Assembly (NCBI GenBank): GCA_017403345.1
Contig: JAFQOH010000194.1
Coordinates: 1-64,000, forward strand
Direction of reading: 5' to 3'
Origin: RGIG3701 sp017403345
Lineage (GTDB): Bacteria; Planctomycetota; Planctomycetia; Pirellulales; Thermoguttaceae
DNA length: 64,000 nucleotides
The notes beneath the pieces were generated by a model. That model searched no databases, was not told where the DNA came from, and saw only the letters and a list, made by a program, of their open reading frames with translations. Both the position numbers and the translations under genes were made by a program. Shown here in pieces: positions 1-6,745 of this stretch. Numbering within the stretch: the stretch's first letter is position 1; each line of letters begins with the position of its first letter.

Positions 1-403
1 GCTCCGCGGGTTTCTGTTCTGCCGGTTTTTCAGTGTTCTGCTGTTCAGCGGGTTTCTGTTCTGCCGGTTTTTCAGCGTTCTGCTGCTCAGCGGGTTTCTG
101 TTCTGCCGGTTTTTCAGCGTTCTGCTGTTCAGCGGGTTTCTGTTCTGCCGGTTTTTCAGCGTTCTGCTGCTCAGCGGGTTTCTGTTCTGCCGGTTTTTCA
201 GCGTTCTGCTGCTCAGCGGGTTTCTGTTCTGCCGGTTTTTCAGCGTTCTGCTGTTCAGCGGGTTTCTGTTCTGCCGGTTTTTCTACATTCTGCTCTGCGG
301 GTTTTTCGGCAGGTTGCTCTGCAGGCGTGTCTGCGTTCAGGGCTGGTCCCCAAAGCATGAACGAAAGGCACAATCCAAAAATGGAAAAAGATGAATGGCG
401 CAT
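1..403 (-). CDS. Secreted repeat protein, partial (C-terminus beyond left edge)
   Basis: A minus-strand frame opens with ATG at 403-401 behind a purine-rich AGGAAG ribosome site and stays open to the window edge, so only the first 134 codons are visible. The protein begins MRHSSFSIFGLCLSF and continues through a hydrophobic stretch to a likely signal-peptidase site around ALNA-DT, so export is probable. After about residue 27 it is a low-complexity tract of Ala, Glu, Gln, Lys and Pro built from a 14-residue unit (NAEKPAEQKPAEQQ). The 42-bp unit keeps the frame through every copy. The complementary Cys/Gly/Phe-rich plus-strand frame is only its shadow. Function is unknown; such tracts usually act as flexible spacers, and any globular domain lies outside the window. 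Confidence 0.75.
   Translation of the reverse strand, partial: MRHSSFSIFGLCLSFMLWGPALNADTPAEQPAEKPAEQNVEKPAEQKPAEQQNAEKPAEQKPAEQQNAEKPAEQKPAEQQNAEKPAEQKPAEQQNAEKPAEQKPAEQQNAEKPAEQKPAEQQNTEKPAEQKPAE
4..297 (-). repeat. 42-bp tandem repeat inside coding sequence
   Basis: About seven copies of a 42-bp unit, with register starts at 46, 88, 130, 172, 214 and 256 and diverged copies at both ends. Internal copies differ by only one or two bases. The unit equals 14 codons, so gain or loss of a copy would not break the frame of the secreted protein. Confidence 0.9.
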
Positions 404-447
404 AATTTCTTCCTGTTTTTAAATATACACGTAAACCAATTTTCCGT

Positions 448-476
448 AATTATCTACGTATTTTTCCTATTTTCAA
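448..476 (-). promoter_or_regulatory. Putative promoter of the left-edge repeat protein
   Basis: On the minus strand a TTGAAA -35 box (476-471) is followed after 17 bases by ATAATT (453-448). A C-rich run, CCCCCTCCCCC, directly precedes the -35 box. Predicted transcription starts about 40 bases before the ATG at 403. Confidence 0.45.
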
Positions 477-762
477 GGGGGAGGGGGAAGAAATTTGCGA
501 AATTTTGGAAATTTTTGGTGATTTTATTTTAAAAAAACGGTTTGGAACGATTGAGACCGGCAGAAGTTTTGAACGAAATGGTTTCCGAGAGTCAGGATCT
601 GTTTATTTTCTGAGGCGGTAAAAAGCAAAGGAGTCGTTTGTTGAATTTTGCGCATCTTGCCTGGTTTGTTTAACTGGAGGCGGGGGACGCAGTGAAAGAG
701 TGAGAAAAATGGCGAATTTTGGAAATTTTGCAAAAAATTGGCAAAAAAACGCCTCCCCCCCC

Positions 763-790
763 TTGTAGAATCGTGGAAATCTGCTATATT
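763..790 (+). promoter_or_regulatory. Putative promoter of tRNA-Leu
   Basis: TTGTAG (763-768) and TATATT (785-790) are separated by 16 bases, and the mature tRNA begins 13 bases downstream. A run of eight C residues touches the -35 box on its 5' side. Confidence 0.6.
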
Positions 791-803
791 TACTCGCGTT
801 GCT

Positions 804-888
804 GCTGAAGTGGCGGAATTGGTAGACGCGCTAGGTTCAGGTCCTAGTCCTAGCTAATAGGGTGGAGATTCGAGTTCTCTCTTCAGCA
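804..888 (+). tRNA. tRNA-Leu (anticodon CAG)
   Basis: The sequence folds as a class II tRNA of 85 nt. The acceptor stem is GCTGAAG with CTTCAGC and discriminator A; the D-arm contains GGTAGAC; the anticodon stem is CTAGG/CCTAG with loop TTCAGGT, placing CAG at 838-840; there is a long variable arm; the T-arm loop is TTCGAGT. CCA is not encoded. It has its own promoter and terminator, so it appears to be a monocistronic unit reading leucine CUG codons. Confidence 0.95.
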
Positions 889-893
889 TTGGT

Positions 894-928
894 AAAAGCC
901 ATCGGGAATCTTCCGGTGGCTTTTTTTA
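894..928 (+). terminator. Rho-independent terminator of tRNA-Leu
   Basis: The stem AAAAGCCATCGG/CCGGTGGCTTTT, with one G-U pair and a 7-nt loop, is followed by a T run. It lies between the tRNA and obgE, which also argues that the reading frame extending upstream of obgE is not translated. Confidence 0.9.
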
Positions 929-1002
929 TTGGAGAAATTAGAGAAGCGCGGCGGCCGGCTCAGCTTCCGGGATACGGTGCATTTCATTTCGCGGAGGGAT
1001 TC

Positions 1003-2001
1003 ATGTTTGTCGATCAGGTAGAAATCGTAGTGCGCGGCGGACGCGGCGGAGATGGGTGCGTCAGTTTTCTTCGTGAAAAGTACATTCCGAAAGGCGGTCC
1101 GGACGGCGGAGACGGCGGGCGCGGCGGGAGCGTTATTCTGGAGGCGAAGGAAGGCGTCGACAGTCTGATGCCGTACACGATGAAACGTACGTGGAACGGT
1201 AAGCGCGGCGTCTCGGGGCAGGGGTGTCAGCGGCACGGGGCGAAGGCGGAGGACACGATCCTGTTCGTCCCGCCGGGAACGCTCGTTTACGATGCAGACG
1301 CTGGTTTTCTGATGAAAGATCTTGCGCATGCGGGCGATCAGGTGAACGTGGCGCGCGGGGGTGCTGGAGGAAAAGGAAACATGCGGTTCCGCACGTCGCA
1401 GAACCGTGCGCCGCGGCAGTGCACGCCGGGTGAGGAAGGCGAGGTCCGCACGCTGAAGCTGGAACTGAAAGTCATCGCGGACGTTGGGCTTCTTGGGAAA
1501 CCGAATGCGGGGAAAAGCACGCTTCTGTCCCGTCTGACGAAAGCGCGTCCGGAGATCGCGAACTATCCGTTCACCACGAAGTATCCGAATCTTGGCCGTG
1601 TGCAGATCGGTTTGGACTATTCGTTCGTCATCGCGGACATTCCGGGGCTGATCGAAGGTGCGGCGCAGGGGATCGGGCTGGGACATGAATTTCTGCGTCA
1701 CATCGAACGTGCGGGGATCCTCGTGCATTTGGTCGAGCCGCTTCCGATGGACGGTACCGATCCGATCGAAAATTACCGTGCGATCCGCAGTGAACTGGCG
1801 CAGTATGATGAACTTCTGACGAAACGTCCGGAAATCCTCGTCGTTTCCAAGGCGGAGATCCCGGAAGCGGAGACCGTCAAAGCGCAGCTTGAGGAGCTCA
1901 CGGGAAAGCCGGTCATGACGATCTCGGCGGTCACGGGGCAGAATCTTAATGTCTTGGTCAAGCGCATTGCTGAAACGCTCCAGCAGGAAGAGGAAGATTA
2001 G
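1003..2001 (+). CDS. obgE: GTPase Obg/CgtA
   Basis: Obg is a ribosome-associated GTPase of late large-subunit assembly. The first 160 residues form the glycine-rich Obg fold (MFVDQVEIVVRGGRGGDG, then repeated GG turns). The G domain follows, with the P-loop GKPNAGKST near residue 164, the switch region NYPFTTKYPNLG, and DIPGLIEGA near residue 212. At 332 residues the protein lacks the extra C-terminal OCT domain of some Obg proteins and ends in an acidic tail. ATG at 1003 is chosen because GGAGGG lies just upstream and the Obg fold starts there; the frame remains open further upstream but crosses the tRNA and its terminator. coaX follows after 19 bases, so the two are probably co-transcribed. 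Confidence 0.96.
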   Translation: MFVDQVEIVVRGGRGGDGCVSFLREKYIPKGGPDGGDGGRGGSVILEAKEGVDSLMPYTMKRTWNGKRGVSGQGCQRHGAKAEDTILFVPPGTLVYDADAGFLMKDLAHAGDQVNVARGGAGGKGNMRFRTSQNRAPRQCTPGEEGEVRTLKLELKVIADVGLLGKPNAGKSTLLSRLTKARPEIANYPFTTKYPNLGRVQIGLDYSFVIADIPGLIEGAAQGIGLGHEFLRHIERAGILVHLVEPLPMDGTDPIENYRAIRSELAQYDELLTKRPEILVVSKAEIPEAETVKAQLEELTGKPVMTISAVTGQNLNVLVKRIAETLQQEEED

Positions 2002-2020
2002 TCTGGCGGAGCGGATGGTC

Positions 2021-2791
2021 ATGAAGCAGATCGTGCTGGACATTGGGAATACTCGGTGCAAGATCAGTGACGGTATTCGGAGGGAGGCTGTCGCGCACCG
2101 TCTGGGAGATTTTCCGGAACGATTGGCGGAATGTACGGTAAATTTCGCGGGATCTGCTCCCTGTGCGTGGTGGATCGCGAGCGTGAATCGTCCCGTTTTG
2201 GCGCAGGTCCGGAAATGGCTGGCGGACGAAAGGCCGCAGGATCTCGTGACTGTCTTGACGTACCAAAACATTCCGATCCGAATGAATGTTGATTTTCCGG
2301 AACGTGTCGGCGTCGATCGGCTTTTGGCGGCGGTCGCGGCAAATGAGATCCGGGATCCTGACCGACCGGCGATCGTGGCGGATCTGGGGACGGCTTTAAA
2401 AGTCGATTTAGTGGATCGAAACGGCGTGTTTTGCGGCGGAGCGATCGCGCCGGGACTGCGGATGAGCGCCGTCGCTATGGAGGAACAGACGGACGCGCTT
2501 CCCTGTGCGGACGTCGATGCGATGCTGGGATCCATGAAGGCACACGAGATCTCGTCTGTTGGCCGAAATACGCTGGATGCGATCCAGGCTGGACTTTTTT
2601 GGGGGACGGTCGGCACGATCCGGGAATTGACGGCGCAGACTTCTGCTCGGCTCGACACGAAACCGCAGGTCTTCCTTACCGGAGGCGGAGCCGGGATCGT
2701 CCGTGACGCTTTAGGCGATGGTTTTCTTTATGTCGAAGAAATGGTCCTGAAAGGCCTTTGGACGGCAGTTCAGCAGCTTTCGGAAAAATAA
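2021..2791 (+). CDS. coaX: Type III pantothenate kinase
   Basis: This enzyme phosphorylates pantothenate in the first step of coenzyme A synthesis. The actin-like kinase fold is visible: DIGNTRCKISDG at the N-terminus (phosphate binding), RVGVDRLLAAVAA in the middle, DLGTALKVD where the family normally has D-x-GTAxTxD, GGAIAPGLRMS, and FLTGGGAG near the end. Length of 256 residues is normal. Position 2021 is preferred over ATG 2015 because GGAG at 2008-2011 is correctly spaced for it. The usual second Thr of the GTAxT motif is Lys here, a small departure. It follows obgE closely; panC of the same pathway is at 48-49 kb. Confidence 0.9.
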   Translation: MKQIVLDIGNTRCKISDGIRREAVAHRLGDFPERLAECTVNFAGSAPCAWWIASVNRPVLAQVRKWLADERPQDLVTVLTYQNIPIRMNVDFPERVGVDRLLAAVAANEIRDPDRPAIVADLGTALKVDLVDRNGVFCGGAIAPGLRMSAVAMEEQTDALPCADVDAMLGSMKAHEISSVGRNTLDAIQAGLFWGTVGTIRELTAQTSARLDTKPQVFLTGGGAGIVRDALGDGFLYVEEMVLKGLWTAVQQLSEK

Positions 2792-2803
2792 AAAGTTTGG
2801 TTT

Positions 2804-3044
2804 ATCCGGCTTCTGCTGCGTACCCGTTTTACTACGGAAGACACAGAAAACGCACAGAACTGTACGGAAAAACCGAAAAGACACGAAAGATTTAAAATAT
2901 TTTTGATCGTCTTTTGGTGAATTTCGCATTTTTTGAGTTTTTCGTGTTTCCTTTCAGTGTCTTTCAGGAAACTCTTCCGTGTCTTTCAGGAAACTCTTCC
3001 GTGTCTTCAGTGGTAAAACTGGTGCGCAGTTCCCGGATGAACTT
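2804..3044. repeat. Dispersed palindromic intergenic element, copy A
   Basis: The two ends are inverted copies of each other: the left arm (about 2804-2850) reads ATCCGG..CTGCGTACCCGTTTTAC and the right arm, read on the minus strand, ATCCGGGAACTGCGCACC then AGTTTTACCACTGAAG. Between them lies an AT-rich centre and a 22-bp direct repeat (about 2957-3005, core TCTTTCAGGAAACTCTTCCG). It begins 12 bases after the coaX stop and ends about 30 bases before the FemAB stop, so it fills the space between two converging genes. Related copies are at 5184-5530, 49138-49200 and 58124-58440. Confidence 0.75.
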
Positions 3045-3074
3045 TTTGATGTTTTGACCGTGCTTTGATGTTTT

Positions 3075-4151
3075 TCACGGAATGCCGCGGACGATCCAGG
3101 GACCAATGAGTTTCGTGAACCAGACGGGAAGGCGTTTCCAGATGCGGATCGCCAGGCCGTACGACGCATTGTCCGGACGCATATCGTCCATCGTGCCTCG
3201 GCGAACGAAGTACTTCCAGACGACGGGGACTTCCTGTGCGCCCCACTGTTTTTTGAAGTGCCAGGTCCCGCAGCCGACGGAACTGCGTCCAAAATCGAAA
3301 ACTTTGGCGTGACGGTCATCGATGGTGTGCTTCAGCAGATTCCAGTAGAGAAACATATTGGCGCATAGTGCGTTTCCCCACCGCAGAGTGCCAGCACTGG
3401 GAACCTCGGTAATTTCGCGTCCATGAACGAGCAGCGCGGCGGAAACGAGGCGGTTTTCGGCAGTGCGCACGATGCAGATCTCCGCTTTTTCGCCGAGTTT
3501 TTGGAAGATCTCCTCAAACAGTTTTCTAGAGTAGACCGGCGTGCCGACATTCCGCATCGTTTCGGCAAACACGGCATAGAATTCCGGAAGAAATTCCTTT
3601 CCGCCCCACTCGGCGCGCAGGCCGGCTTTTTCGCCTTTCCGGATCTGATTTCTGACTTTGGGACCAACGGCTTTCCAGAGGGCCTCGGACGTTTCCGGAA
3701 GTTCCAGTTCCATGAGCACTTTGCCGCGCCGTTCGAAATTCAGACTTGGGTGCCTGATCTCACGCACGTGCCGAAGTTCCAGATACTTCACGTCCAAATT
3801 TTCTGCAAGCCGGACTGCTTCGTCGATCAGGAGCGTTTCTATCTTTTCGCGATCTTCTCCCTCCGGAACCAGACAGCCGCCGACATTCACGTAAGGCAGC
3901 GCGATGAGGTGGCGTCCGAAAAGGGGACTTTTCATTGCAATGAGAGGCAGGATCCCTGCGATTTTTGCAGGGGACGGATCGTTTTGTTCTTCCCGAATTT
4001 CCACCGAATAGAGCTCCTGCCGCAATCCGCGGGAAACGATCTCTCCCCACTGCGGAAACCAGCCGGGATGCAGACGGGAGAGGCTTTGCGTCAGGTATGC
4101 AAAATCGCTTTCGTTTGGCGCGGAACGGGAAATGGAGGCGGTGTATTTCAT
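3075..4151 (-). CDS. FemAB-like GNAT-fold protein, PEP-CTERM-associated type
   Basis: The 358-residue product has the doubled GNAT fold of FemAB/MprF-type aminoacyl or acyl transferases. Recognisable stretches are LHPGWFPQWGEIV near the N-terminus, LPYVNVGGCLVPEG, the central VGPKVRNQIRKGEKAGL, and the C-terminal FDFGRSSVGCGTWHFKKQWG, which is typical of the FemAB subgroup found beside exosortase/PEP-CTERM and exopolysaccharide loci. The substrate is unknown; attachment of an aminoacyl or acyl group to an envelope glycan or peptide precursor is the family expectation. No export signal or membrane segment is seen. It is a single-gene unit with a near-consensus promoter at 4345-4372 and a leader of about 185 nt carrying a 13-bp tandem repeat. 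A PEP-CTERM-tailed protein is encoded at 27.5-27.9 kb. Confidence 0.8.
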   Translation of the reverse strand: MKYTASISRSAPNESDFAYLTQSLSRLHPGWFPQWGEIVSRGLRQELYSVEIREEQNDPSPAKIAGILPLIAMKSPLFGRHLIALPYVNVGGCLVPEGEDREKIETLLIDEAVRLAENLDVKYLELRHVREIRHPSLNFERRGKVLMELELPETSEALWKAVGPKVRNQIRKGEKAGLRAEWGGKEFLPEFYAVFAETMRNVGTPVYSRKLFEEIFQKLGEKAEICIVRTAENRLVSAALLVHGREITEVPSAGTLRWGNALCANMFLYWNLLKHTIDDRHAKVFDFGRSSVGCGTWHFKKQWGAQEVPVVWKYFVRRGTMDDMRPDNASYGLAIRIWKRLPVWFTKLIGPWIVRGIP

Positions 4152-4166
4152 GGAATGAATGGGAAC

Positions 4167-4283
4167 GGGAACGAAAAACGGGAACGAAAAACGGGAACGA
4201 AAAACGGGAACGAAAAACGGGAACGAAAAACGGGAACGAAAAACGGGAACGAAAAACGGGAACGAAAAACGGGAACGAAAAAA
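4167..4283. repeat. 13-bp tandem repeat in the leader of the FemAB-like gene
   Basis: Nine copies of GGGAACGAAAAAC, virtually perfect, start 16 bases upstream of the ATG at 4151. The unit is not a multiple of three and no gene crosses it. It lies between the predicted transcription start (about 4338, minus strand) and the start codon, so copy number would change leader length and possibly ribosome access. Confidence 0.9.
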
Positions 4284-4344
4284 CGCGTACGCTTCCGGAA
4301 TACGCGGTTTTGAGGCCTTGCGGGCTGGTGCGTTCCAGTTTTCT

Positions 4345-4372
4345 ATTATATCGCGAATAGAAGGAAAGTCAA
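4345..4372 (-). promoter_or_regulatory. Promoter of the FemAB-like gene
   Basis: On the minus strand TTGACT (4372-4367) and a perfect TATAAT (4350-4345) are separated by 16 bases. Orientation and distance fit the gene starting at 4151. Confidence 0.85.
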
Positions 4373-4573
4373 GAGGGATTTCTGAAGGGCAAAAGAAGGG
4401 GGAGGGGCGCCGATCCCATTTTTTTCACAGAAAATATCTGGATTTACAGAAAATTTACAGAACGTGAAAAATGGCTAAATATAGATGCCGTATACTATGT
4501 GTGTCGGGTGAGGGAAAGGCGCTCACTCAATGAAAAACAAAAAAAACTTTTTTCCGAATAAGGAGACTAGATC

Positions 4574-5113
4574 ATGTTGAAGAATCGTGTTGTTTTGGCG
4601 GCGGCAGTTTCGGCTGGAGTTTTGGGAGTTGGAGTTCTCGCGCAGGCGGAGATCATCAGAGCGGCCAAAAGAGGAGAGGCTGCCAGAGTTCAGGAGCTGA
4701 TCGCACAGGGCGCGAACGTGAATGCCGTGAACGAAGATGGCGAGACGCCGCTCCATGAGGCTGCGGAACACGGACGGGTTGAGACGGTCCGGATCCTCCT
4801 CGAAAAAGGCGCAAATGTGAATGCTGTCGATGAAGATCAGGCGACGGCTCTCCATGAAGCCGCGGACGGCCGAAATTTGGAGCTGGTGAAGCTGCTGGTC
4901 GAAAAAGGCGCGGACGTGAATGCGGTGAACGAGGACGGTGAGACTCCGCTCCACATCGCAGCAGAAGATTCGACGCTGGAAGTCGTGCAGTACCTGGTCG
5001 AAAAGGGAGCGGACGTAAATGCGCAGGATGACGAAAATGAGACTCCGGCAGAAAAAGCTCGCGAAGAAGGTCGGCGTGACGTTGCGGATTGGCTCGACGG
5101 CGTTCAGAAGTGA
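4574..5113 (+). CDS. Exported ankyrin-repeat protein
   Basis: The 179-residue product starts with a signal peptide (MLKNRVVLAAAVSAGVLGVG, cleaved near AQA-E) and then consists almost wholly of ankyrin repeats of about 33 residues. Repeated elements are the NVNAVNEDGETPLHEAAE turns and VRILLEKGANVNA helices; roughly four full repeats are visible, the last ending ETPAEKAREEGRRDVADWL. Ankyrin repeats bind protein partners; the target cannot be read from sequence. The start has an AAGGAGACT ribosome site nine bases upstream. Adjacent repeats are very alike at DNA level, suggesting recent duplication. It is monocistronic, closed by a strong terminator. Confidence 0.9.
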   Translation: MLKNRVVLAAAVSAGVLGVGVLAQAEIIRAAKRGEAARVQELIAQGANVNAVNEDGETPLHEAAEHGRVETVRILLEKGANVNAVDEDQATALHEAADGRNLELVKLLVEKGADVNAVNEDGETPLHIAAEDSTLEVVQYLVEKGADVNAQDDENETPAEKAREEGRRDVADWLDGVQK

Positions 5114-5147
5114 TCGGCAGGCTGCACTCGGTCAGAGTAAGTGGATC

Positions 5148-5181
5148 GGGAGGCGGAGATGGACTCTGCCTCCCTTTTTTT
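5148..5181 (+). terminator. Rho-independent terminator of the ankyrin gene
   Basis: GGGAGGCGGAG pairs with CTCTGCCTCCC (one G-T pair) around a 5-nt loop and is followed by seven T residues, 35 bases after the stop codon. Confidence 0.92.
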
Positions 5182-5183
5182 AA

Positions 5184-5530
5184 GGTCCATCCGGGAACTG
5201 CGTACCAGTTTTACCACTGAATACACTGAAAACGCACAGAGCCGCACAGAGCCGCACAGAGCCGCACAGAGCCGCACAGAGCCGCACAGAGCCGCACAGA
5301 GCCGCACAGAGCCGCACAGAGCCGCACAGAGCCGCACAGAAAAGGGAACATGAAAAGCACGAAAAAACACGGATCTCGCGAACATTTTTTAATTTTTAAA
5401 ATTTTCTTTTGCGTCTTTTCGTATTTTCCGTGAAATACGTGTCAGGGCACGTTCACTGCCTTTTTTCTTCTTTTTCTTTTCAGTCTGTTTTTGCGTTTCT
5501 TCTGCGCTCTCAGTGGTAAAAACCGCATGC
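5184..5530. repeat. Dispersed palindromic intergenic element, copy B
   Basis: The left arm starts GGTCCATCCGGGAACTGCG and continues CCAGTTTTACCACTGAA; the right arm, read on the minus strand, contains GTTTTTACCACTGAGAGCG, so the ends are inverted repeats. Inside are ten 10-bp repeats (5241-5340) and a segment (about 5401-5522) that matches 58262-58380 closely in length and order, including the blocks CCGTGAAATACGTGTCAGG and GTTCACTGCC. It lies between converging genes, just past the ankyrin terminator. No protein gene is supported in it. Confidence 0.8.
5241..5340. repeat. 10-bp tandem repeat within element B
   Basis: Ten perfect copies of GCCGCACAGA, plus one diverged copy at 5231-5240. The unit looks like an expansion of the AACGCACAGA motif that occurs once in the related left arms at 2.85 kb and 58.15 kb. 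Confidence 0.93.
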
Positions 5531-5563
5531 TGAGACGGTGCACATTTTCCGGAAACGCCTTTT

Positions 5564-6328
5564 TTAACGACTCTGCTTTTGAGAATGAGTTTGGGAGTGA
5601 GTCGGGTATTTCGGCAGGTCCGGCGGCATGGGCCGTCCAGCAGGCGGAGCTAGCGGATGGGGACCGACCTTGATCCCTGCAGCGGTTTCGTTTCCGGAAT
5701 ACGCGTTCATTCCAGCAAAAGGATCCTGGACCGCAGTCTGGAGGGCAGGGCGGACGGGACGCATTTTGATGGGCGAAGCGGAGGCATTTTCTAACAGATG
5801 GGTCAAAATGTTGACGATACGGTAAGCGTCTGCTTCAGAAATGCAGACCGACTCGATAAAACTGCGCTGAAACGAGAGTACTGCAGTGCTCCCGCTTTCG
5901 GAAGTAATGTAAAGAGTGAGCGTTTTTCGTGCCTGAAACAGAAAAAACAGCGCGAAAGCCAAGGCTAGGAAGAAAAATGCAGCAAAGAGCGAATAAAAGA
6001 GCATCGCGCAGCCGGCCGGAAGGAGTGCGAACGCCAGAAGAAGCACGAGGACGGGTTTCGTGTATCCGACACCGATCGCGGAGATCTTCGTCAAGGGGAT
6101 GATCTCATGGCTCCGTCCGCTTAGAGAGGACGTGATCAGTTCCGCGCGTGATCCGGAGAGCTCTAGGGATATGGTGAGATCCAGGCCTAAGTGCGTAAAC
6201 AGCCAAGCGAGGAGCCCGGCTTTTCTGCCGCGGATCAGTACGTGATCGGGACCCGTTTCCGAGATGCGGACAAATTGAGTCACGAGGGGATGATTTCTGG
6301 AAAAAAAGAGTGGGGCGAATGTGGGCAT
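5564..6328 (-). CDS. Membrane protein of unknown function
   Basis: The 254-residue product is not recognised. A basic/polar N-terminal region of about 85 residues (SGRSHEIIPLTKISAIGVGY) resembles the beta-strand pattern of bacterial PH-like domains. Two adjacent hydrophobic helices follow at about residues 90-130 (PVLVLLLAFALLPAG; FFFLALAFALFFLF). A second small strand-rich segment (LTLYITSESGSTAVLSFQR) precedes a helix and a Pro/Gly-rich tail with a QTHSQKQ end. ATG 6328 is chosen; an in-frame TTG at 6334 would add two residues. It points away from the J-like gene and converges on the ankyrin gene. Confidence 0.75.
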   Translation of the reverse strand: MPTFAPLFFSRNHPLVTQFVRISETGPDHVLIRGRKAGLLAWLFTHLGLDLTISLELSGSRAELITSSLSGRSHEIIPLTKISAIGVGYTKPVLVLLLAFALLPAGCAMLFYSLFAAFFFLALAFALFFLFQARKTLTLYITSESGSTAVLSFQRSFIESVCISEADAYRIVNILTHLLENASASPIKMRPVRPALQTAVQDPFAGMNAYSGNETAAGIKVGPHPLAPPAGRPMPPDLPKYPTHSQTHSQKQSR

Positions 6329-6378
6329 TGGCAAACTCTTTCATAAAAACAGTAAAGGAAAAACGACCATTTTCTTTC

Positions 6379-6406
6379 ATTATACACCGAATCTCCGCGG
6401 CAAGAA
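6379..6406 (-). promoter_or_regulatory. Putative promoter of the 5564-6328 membrane protein
   Basis: Perfect TATAAT (6384-6379) on the minus strand with an upstream TG (extended -10). The -35 TTCTTG at 16-base spacing is weak. The leader would be about 45 nt. Confidence 0.5.
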
Positions 6407-6559
6407 CAAAAAATTTCACAAATTTGGTAGTTCATGAAAATATTTGGTTTTGCATGAAGATAAATTCGATAGAATGGTTAAAATTTGAGGAAAATGCAGT
6501 ATTTTGCATAAAATCCTGAAAAGTTTATGGATTTTTTTTGTGAAATCTGTCAATCCCCC

Positions 6560-6587
6560 TTTACACGGCGAAAAAGCCGAGTAAAAT
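6560..6587 (+). promoter_or_regulatory. Putative promoter of the J-like/toroid gene
   Basis: TTTACA (6560-6565), 16 bases, TAAAAT (6582-6587). The spacer holds a short inverted repeat (GGCGAAAAAGCC). Five C residues lie one base before the -35 box. It leaves a leader of about 150 nt. Confidence 0.6.
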
Positions 6588-6745
6588 AGAAGAAAGGGGA
6601 AATGTGTGATTTCTTGAGATCATTTTGATTTTCCCCTTTTGCCTAAAAAGAAAGCTTTCCATCCTCCGTCCTCGGCCGCCTTTTGCCCGAAGCTCCGGAG
6701 CGGGATCCGGATAGTGGACCGACCAGAAGATCAAGAGAAAATTTT

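Larger units (their letters stand above)
404..803. other. Intergenic region between repeat protein and tRNA-Leu
   Basis: About 400 bases with no convincing gene. It contains the minus-strand promoter near 448-476 and the tRNA promoter near 763-790. The short minus-strand frame at 524-733 has no ribosome site and no recognisable domain. Confidence 0.6.
4152..4573. other. Divergent intergenic region, FemAB-like gene / ankyrin gene
   Basis: About 420 bases. The left part is the FemAB leader with its 13-bp repeats and promoter. On the right, TTTACA (4454-4459) and a TAAATA or TATACT (4491) hexamer are weak candidates for the ankyrin gene promoter. No other gene is supported. Confidence 0.5.
6329..6745. 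other. Divergent intergenic region with two promoters
   Basis: About 415 AT-rich bases between a minus-strand and a plus-strand gene. Apart from the promoters at 6379-6406 and 6560-6587, nothing is recognised; short frames here lack ribosome sites. Confidence 0.55.

Noticed and set aside
33..422. Plus-strand Cys/Gly/Phe-rich 129-residue frame
   Set aside because: It is the complement of the 42-bp repeat of the minus-strand secreted protein, which has a signal peptide and a ribosome site.
883..2658. 591-residue minus-strand frame opposite obgE and coaX
   Set aside because: Both plus-strand genes have complete family motifs; the antisense frame has no domain and reflects codon bias.
3423..4313. 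296-residue plus-strand frame opposite the FemAB-like gene, ending in 13-bp repeats
   Set aside because: Antisense to a recognised gene; its tail only translates the non-coding repeat.
5241..5340. Regular repeat array that might suggest CRISPR
   Set aside because: The 10-bp units are contiguous with no spacers. None of the repeat loci has unique spacers or adjacent cas genes.
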